A stretch of DNA of 64,000 bases from Micrasema longulum (Eukaryota > Arthropoda > Insecta > Trichoptera > Brachycentridae), in NCBI GenBank assembly GCA_022494885.1, contig JAGVSM010002817.1, forward strand, positions 1 to 64,000, written 5' to 3'. The translations under genes and the position numbers were made by a program. The notes beneath the pieces are model-generated. The model did no database searches, had not been told where the DNA came from, and was given only the letters and a program-made list of their open reading frames with translations. Shown here piece by piece: positions 58,351 through 64,000 of the stretch (its first letter is position 1; every line of letters starts with the position of its first letter).

Positions 58351-58399
58351 TAAAATCAAATTGTAGTTTTTAGTTCGGTTTTTCTTTCGTTACGTCACG

Positions 58400-60220
58400 T
58401 TTAGTTTTTTCCTCCATGGATTTTCAATATAATTAGCGTGTAAGGACACATGGACAACCGCGTTCTGTACGCGAGTCGCAATGTCACAATATAAATCGTA
58501 ATCGAAAATTTTTCGACTTACTCGCGTAATTATATTTGGCTATTGAATTATAAATAAACGCACTTGCATTTCCTTTTTTCGAGTTTAACTATTATTGCAT
58601 GTTTAAACAAGATAAAATAATAACTGAAAAACCTAGGAGCAACCGCAATCGAATTTAATAAATATTGTTTTTTTTTTGCAATATAAATAAATCTGCGACT
58701 TTATAGAGAGATATACATACGGTATGACCTTGGCCATTCAGATTTTGTATTACTTGTGAATACATTAACGGTAAAAAACATCGATGGCTTTGTGTTTTTA
58801 TTTGACATATTAATAAATCGGTACACCAAAGTCATCGCACCAATGCATGATAATTACATTCTATCTGATTTCAGTAAAAACTAGGTATGTTATGCTGTCG
58901 GAATGTGTGTTTTTACTATTAAAGATTAAAATACTGTAATTACTACGCTTTAAATTTAATAGTTGCGATATCCATTTTGACGGTTTTTTAAAAGTAAAAT
59001 ATTTATGTAGGTACTTAGGTAATTTAACGTTTATCAATAAATGTGAAATTTTTACGTCTAAAATGTGACGGTGAGGAGATATTTGAAGTGCAAACGGTTA
59101 CGCTTGATTTTTCTGATAGCTCTCTGTATTGCTCTTACTGTTCATGAACTGAATGGACTTTATTAGTATATTTATTATTTACGGTTCATTCAGGGAGATT
59201 TAACGATGGATGCCTTGTCACAAAAAAGTCATTTTCCGGAGATTTGTGTTGCTTAGGTAGTAGTACTAGTACCAGTAACCATTACCAAATAGATAAATAA
59301 AGAAGTAAACGATAGGATTTAGGATACGTGCGATCTTGAGTTATACACCTATTTATTAAATAATATTGAATGTGGTTTGTGTGTAGGTGGAAGACCTAGG
59401 AGGTTCCTCTAATTCTTTACAGGATGTAACGCATATTTGGGTGTGTTTAAATTAAATCTTACATGCCGTGTCTTTAGTGTTTCTGTCTCTACACGCCTTG
59501 GCTGGTTAATAAAGTAAAGCTTTTCGAATTAATTGGATTTACCTAATTTAAGTTTAAATCAGAAAATATCAATCACCCTCACTTGAGATTTACTTAGGTA
59601 CAGTAAAATGAAATCACGTTTACAAATTATTTAGAAGAAAAAAAACAATTCGATGGATCCATAAAGAAATGAAAATACTTTTTTAAAAAATAAATAAGAC
59701 TTTAGAAGTAATAGTTCTCTAAATGGGATCCTTATGCTTTTATTTACTAGGCAAAGCTATTAGTACATAGATTTTTTAAAAATTATTTTAATAGTATTAT
59801 TATACAATTTTACAATTTAAAAAAAAATCACTTGTTATATTTTTACTAAAACTAAAATCCCACCAAGCCACTTTCTGTAGCTTGTTGGTGAAGATTATAT
59901 TTATACTAACCTAATAATATTATTTACATTTATAAAAACAATGAATACCATATAAAAATTAACAGCCGGAAAGGTCAGAATAAACATGTTTATACAAATA
60001 ATAATATAAAAATTATTTTTTTTAAATACCAAAAAATATATGAAAAATTAAAATATTTACACCTGAGCTACTATTAATTATTCAAAATGTTACATAATAC
60101 TTATTCAAAATGCTGAGATCTTTTTGTCAATCTATGTTTTCCGCATTTATTTTCCTTCAAGTTTTTGTGCGTTCAATCTAACATTTTGATTGCACCGTGA
60201 AAATAAACTATTTGTTTTTT
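58400..60220. other. Stretch without recognised features
   Basis: Mixed AT-rich DNA. 58400-58520 is somewhat CpG-rich (ACCGCGTTCTGTACGCGAGT). No frame or repeat recognised. Confidence 0.4.
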
Positions 60221-60229
60221 AATCAAACT

Positions 60230-60415
60230 GTTTTTTTGGGAGCGACACGTTGGCCACGCGTGATGGTGGGGTAATCATTGCTCCGCGGAGATAGTCTGCC
60301 CGTCTTTCTCGGTGGCGATGTCTCGGGACAATGTTTGTCCTACAAATTGCGGTTTACACGTGGACAATGGTCGAGTCCTGGGATGAAATAATATTGTATT
60401 ATCTACGTGTAATTG
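60230..60415 (+). mobile_element. Unclassified DNA-transposon-like repeat, copy 2
   Basis: GGGAGCGACACGTTGGCCAC, CCGCGGAGATAGTCTGCCCG, GGTGGCGATGTCTCGGGACA and GTTTACACGTGGACAATGGT match the inverse of 45675-45892. It may continue to about 60720, where a GC-richer frame (60480-60737) ends in a CGCGCTGCGCTGC run. Confidence 0.55.
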
Positions 60416-61269
60416 GCGAAGTTAAAGTTAAGTGTGAGAAAATTAGGTTCCTTTTCGCGTTTTCTTTTTACTTCTTGATATGAAAATGCATCATCTGCAT
60501 CTGTGTGGCATCAAAGCATGTAATCTCAATGGAATCTGGTTCAGCCTTGATGCATACTGCAATCACCTTCCATTGCTCATTTACTTTCCGTTTTGCTGCA
60601 AGTTTCGCCATTCTGTGATCAATGATCATTCCGTTGCACTAGAAACATTTCGCAAGTCCTCCCGCAACATGATTGTATGCGCCGCACTGGTCGTGCCTCG
60701 CGCTGCGCTGCACATAACGTTTCTAATTATTTATTGAGCGGCTCCTATGAAAAATCACGTTTATTATTGAATTACAATGACCGTTGCATTGTTTTAATTT
60801 CGCTCTGCGTGTATATTTGCAGAATCGATAAATGGCATAAGAAGTACAAAAACAACTTTTTTTTCTTTTCCACAATTCCTCAATAACGAGTACATTTGTT
60901 ATGATCACTTTGCTTAACATCAAAATTAAGAATATTTTTAAAAATGTATGCTCTGTGCTCTATTAATTGATTCAACATCCTGCTTATATTATTACCATGC
61001 ACAGGTTCCTATTCTTGTTCTACAGATCATTTTTGACCAATTGAAATGGATGTATAATTTTGCTTGAAATTGTTCCAAGTAAGTTGATGGTATAAATATT
61101 TAAGTAAGTTTAAGTTATATAATTTGTAGATGCTTGAATAGTATTAAACATACCTACTCGCATATTCAGTAATTAATACACATTTATGTATTACTTATAC
61201 ATTAACCGCTTCATCTTTATATAATGTGTTCATTTTTACATATCGCATGCTTCTAAACAATTTTCTCGC

Positions 61270-61451
61270 TAACAATATTTTGAGTTTGTCCAAATGTTTG
61301 TAGACAAAAGACTAGATTTCACCCCCTAGGGAATTATTAAAATTAACAAATTACAACAGAGATGGAGAACATTTTAGGAAAGGAAATGTGGAAGTCTAGG
61401 CGTTTACAAGGCTTATGACCTGTCCATTTGGACAAACTCAAAATATTGTTA
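61270..61451. mobile_element. Compact foldback-family MITE with perfect 27-bp TIRs
   Basis: TAACAATATTTTGAGTTTGT then CCAAATG at the left is repeated exactly inverted at 61425-61451. Inside are TTTCACCCCCTAGGG, GGAAGTCTAGGCGTTTACAA and GGCTTATGACC, shared with 15080, 29702 and 39318. 182 bases, the cleanest copy of the family. Confidence 0.85.
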
Positions 61452-61559
61452 ATTAAACTGACTGTTCCAAGAAGTATAAAAAATGGAAAATTGTTTTCAG
61501 GCGTTACCTTGTATGTGAAATAATTCAATCCGATGAATCTCTTATAACGTTGCAATTTT

Positions 61560-61955
61560 TTTATCGTTTCTGTTTATGACATATAAATCTACGTAAAGCA
61601 ATATTTTCTATTATCAACTCGTCATTATTATTCTAGATGTACTTATTGTATAAATATAGTTTTTAATTACTCTTACATTTTTTTTTCATTTTTATTATTA
61701 TTTCCATTTGTAAATACTCACTACAAACTACAAACTTTAAAATATCTTTTTTTCACTTAAATTTTAATTTTTGAAGAACTTTCATTTATGTTTTTCTTTT
61801 CCTTCTCTTTTTTATACATTCATAATTAACCTTACATATAATTGCTTTATAATATGGAAACTTCACTGGTCCATTAGAATTAAGTCTAATTGTGTAAAAT
61901 ATTAAACTTTGTAACTGTACTGTATGTTTCCTGAATAAAAGAAAAAAAGAAAAAT
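61560..61955 (+). repeat. Probable retroelement 3' end
   Basis: T-rich tract then TTAAACTTTGTAACTGTACT and CCTGAATAAAAGAAAAAAAG, a poly(A)-signal type end. No ORF recognised, so a weak call. Confidence 0.25.
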
Positions 61956-61959
61956 TGTT

Positions 61960-62880
61960 AGAGGTGGAGACATTTCCGATGATGCCGTTTTTTGCAATAG
62001 TAAAAACTGTCTCTCAGAAACTGGTTTCGTTGAGCGTAAATTTATGTTTCCGCTTATGGCAATGTTATGTAGGTATGTCATCTTATCTTTTATATAGAAT
62101 TGCGAATTCCTGAAATGTTTTACATAATTTTGTCATTCAGATTGATAACTTATAACCAATTTTTCCATTTAATGCTCTGGTTCAAGGGAATAGTAAGGAT
62201 GGTTTATTTAATCCTTGATCGTCTCCTTCGGCGATGGAGATTATTTTAATAATATTTTATTTCCATTTTCATTTTATTCTATTTTTTATGATTATTTCAG
62301 TTTTTATTGCTTATTATGTTTAAGATGATAATAAAGTTAATTAGATTAATTACGTTTTTATTTTCTTATTATATTAACTACGTTATATAACGAATTTAAG
62401 GCTTGTTTCACCATTTTTTATTATTAATTGAAAATATTTTATGGAATCCTATTGTAATTATGTAATAACTTACATGTAAATATAAGTTATTAAATCATGT
62501 TTCACTTATTGTAAAATGTTTACCTCGGCACGGGTCACCCCCCAGTGAGGGAACATTATTCTGTATTTAAAAAAAATACAAACATTGTATAAGTGTAAAT
62601 AAATATACATAGGTAAGTATACGTATCTATTTTTTTTTTAATCAATTTGTTGTACCGAAGTGAATAACACGCGAAGGTTACAATAATGTGCATTCAAATC
62701 TCTATTTATGAGCAATCTCTGAAAAAAAGAAAAGGATTCCGATATAACAAATTTAGTGATGTGAATTAATATTATTATAAGATAAGAGCTTCATCGACAT
62801 GTTGTCTACACCAAGTAGCCATTGGGATGTAAGGATTATTTCCCTTATCGTGATAGGTTGAAAAACAGGCCAAGAGGGAT
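61960..62880. other. Stretch without recognised features
   Basis: AT-rich. A short hairpin-like GATCGTCTCCTTCGGCGATG at 62218-62237 is the only visible structure. Confidence 0.35.
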
Positions 62881-62886
62881 CAAGGG

Positions 62887-63006
62887 CCTTACTCATGAAC
62901 TTGGTTTAAGGGTGCGCCGAGGCATAGTGGTAGAATACGGCCGGGATTACCATTCTTATTCTACCACTATGCCTAGACGTAACTTTGTACCAGGTTTATA
63001 AGCAAG
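62887..63006. mobile_element. Short foldback element
   Basis: AGGCATAGTGGTAGAAT (62920-62936) pairs perfectly with ATTCTACCACTATGCCT (62958-62974) around a 21-base loop. The flanks CTTACTCATGAACTTGG and CCAGGTTTATAAGCAAG continue the inverted repeat imperfectly. Confidence 0.75.
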
Positions 63007-63551
63007 ACTCCAAGCATTTCAATTACTGAAAAAATTATAGAATATTAATGTTTTCCTTTTATGGTTAAGTAGTAAAAATAAGAAAATATTAATTGAAAAG
63101 TATCAAGAGAACACAATTTATCTAAGAGCATAATCTAGCATAGTTACGTAGGTATTTGTCGATTAAAATAATGGCTGATCAACGGTATCCTATTAAAAAA
63201 TCAACTTGTTTTTAAAAAAAGGCCTTTTAAATCGATTAATATTTTTCATGACGTGTTGTTTGCTTATATTGTTTGAGCTATAATTGTTTTATTTTTGTTT
63301 TTTTTTTTCTTAGCAAATGAAATTACACGTTTATTTTCAATCACACGTATGGAGTTGTGGGCCGCCGTCCATTGTTGGAAGAGTCTCCCTCCCACCCAGT
63401 ATCGGAAATAGTGTAGGTACAATATCCTCTATAGGCCTATTTCAGACGGATTGTACAAGTCCACACGGCTTTATACTCAAAAACCTCATTTATACGGTAA
63501 AACAATGATAGTTTCAAAAAACCGTTCTTACTAAAAAATATTTGTGGCTTA

Positions 63552-63885
63552 ATCAGCATCATCATCACTTCCCTGTCCGTACTAAGTATTGCTTAGAACA
63601 CTGCATTAGTATTCCGATTGCAGCGTGTCTTGATCATCTAATACGCGAATTCAAGGTGATCAGTCTTAAGCTTCAGGTACTATTCAATGCGAAATACTGA
63701 AATACAAACCAGAACCTGAGGCATGGCAGGCAAACTCATTAACCAGTTTACCACGAGGTCGACTAATATCCACTCGATTTCTTTTTGCACATTTTTTACC
63801 TGAGAATAGCCATTGAGTCAAACCCACTCGTCTAGGATTTTGGTTATATTTTTCAAACAAAACTGTGTTCTTCATACCATCTCAT
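63552..63885 (-). repeat. SINE family A with second module
   Basis: CATCATCATCACTTCCC, CTGCATTAGTATTCCGATTG, GGTGATCAGTCTTAAGCTTC, then the inverted head GTTTACCACGAGGTCGAC. 63785-63885 is the extra module (GAGAATAGCCATTGAGTCAA, ACTGTGTTCTTC) also at 4288 and 20660. The longest composite copy in the window. Confidence 0.65.
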
Positions 63886-64000
63886 TGTTACGGGAATATT
63901 TTTGGCATACGTCAAACAAATCAATCCACAATTTTGTTTACAACAGCTACCACAGGGCCGCGATTACAATGGGAAGCTAAGGACGTCATACCTTCACAAC

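Noticed and set aside
63317..63508. 63-codon frame preceded by a pyrimidine-rich tract and TTAG
   Set aside because: Could be read as an exon start, but no frame-compatible donor or family signal supports it.
1..64000. Search for CRISPR arrays, bacterial operons or phage-type systems
   Set aside because: No regularly spaced direct repeats with unique spacers, no Shine-Dalgarno-led compact genes; the sequence is typical insect nuclear DNA.

Overview
The window reads as a piece of a lepidopteran (moth or butterfly) nuclear genome. It is strongly AT-rich, it has one intron-rich animal gene with canonical GT-AG introns, and it is packed with tRNA-derived SINEs, 5'-truncated LINE ends, mariner remnants and many small inverted-repeat elements. 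I did not try to name the species. Nothing bacterial, viral or organellar was seen.

The one complete gene is a PLD1/2-type phospholipase D (Pld) on the + strand. I joined 17 coding exons from the ATG at 8625 to the TAA at 33895-33897. All 16 introns are GT-AG and every reading-frame phase closes, giving a predicted 1218-residue protein. It has PX, PH and two intact HxKxxxxD (HKD) catalytic motifs, a long charged loop between the catalytic halves, and the conserved C-terminal WT end. A non-coding 5' exon probably lies upstream, with a splice donor after 7787.

Layout. 1-7000: retroelement ends, a LINE ORF fragment at 6250 and a MITE at 5623. 7000-34000: the Pld locus. Its introns hold at least 15 recognisable insertions, including MITEs, SINEs, three LINE fragments and a 666-bp element flanked by TTAA. 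34000-44000: no convincing gene; a MITE, a CpG-rich promoter-like island with a good splice donor (35440-35919), an 850-bp terminal-inverted-repeat element with a reiterated motif (36973), and a nested LINE insertion with a 10-bp target duplication (39551-39882). 44100-44606: a promoter-like block (CCAAT, GC box, TCAGT initiator, CRE) followed by what looks like the first coding exon of an unidentified gene whose other exons are not in the window. 44607-64000: probably intron or intergenic DNA of that gene, with two mariner copies, a roughly 1.9-kb pogo/Tigger-like element carrying a zinc-finger tail and a nested LINE, SINEs and MITEs.

The novelty here is mostly in the mobile-element landscape (apparently undescribed inverted-repeat families, nesting, one repeat sitting against a Pld splice acceptor) and in the unidentified first exon. 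I found no evidence of a new enzymatic or defence system. Similarities between repeat copies were judged by eye, so element boundaries are approximate.
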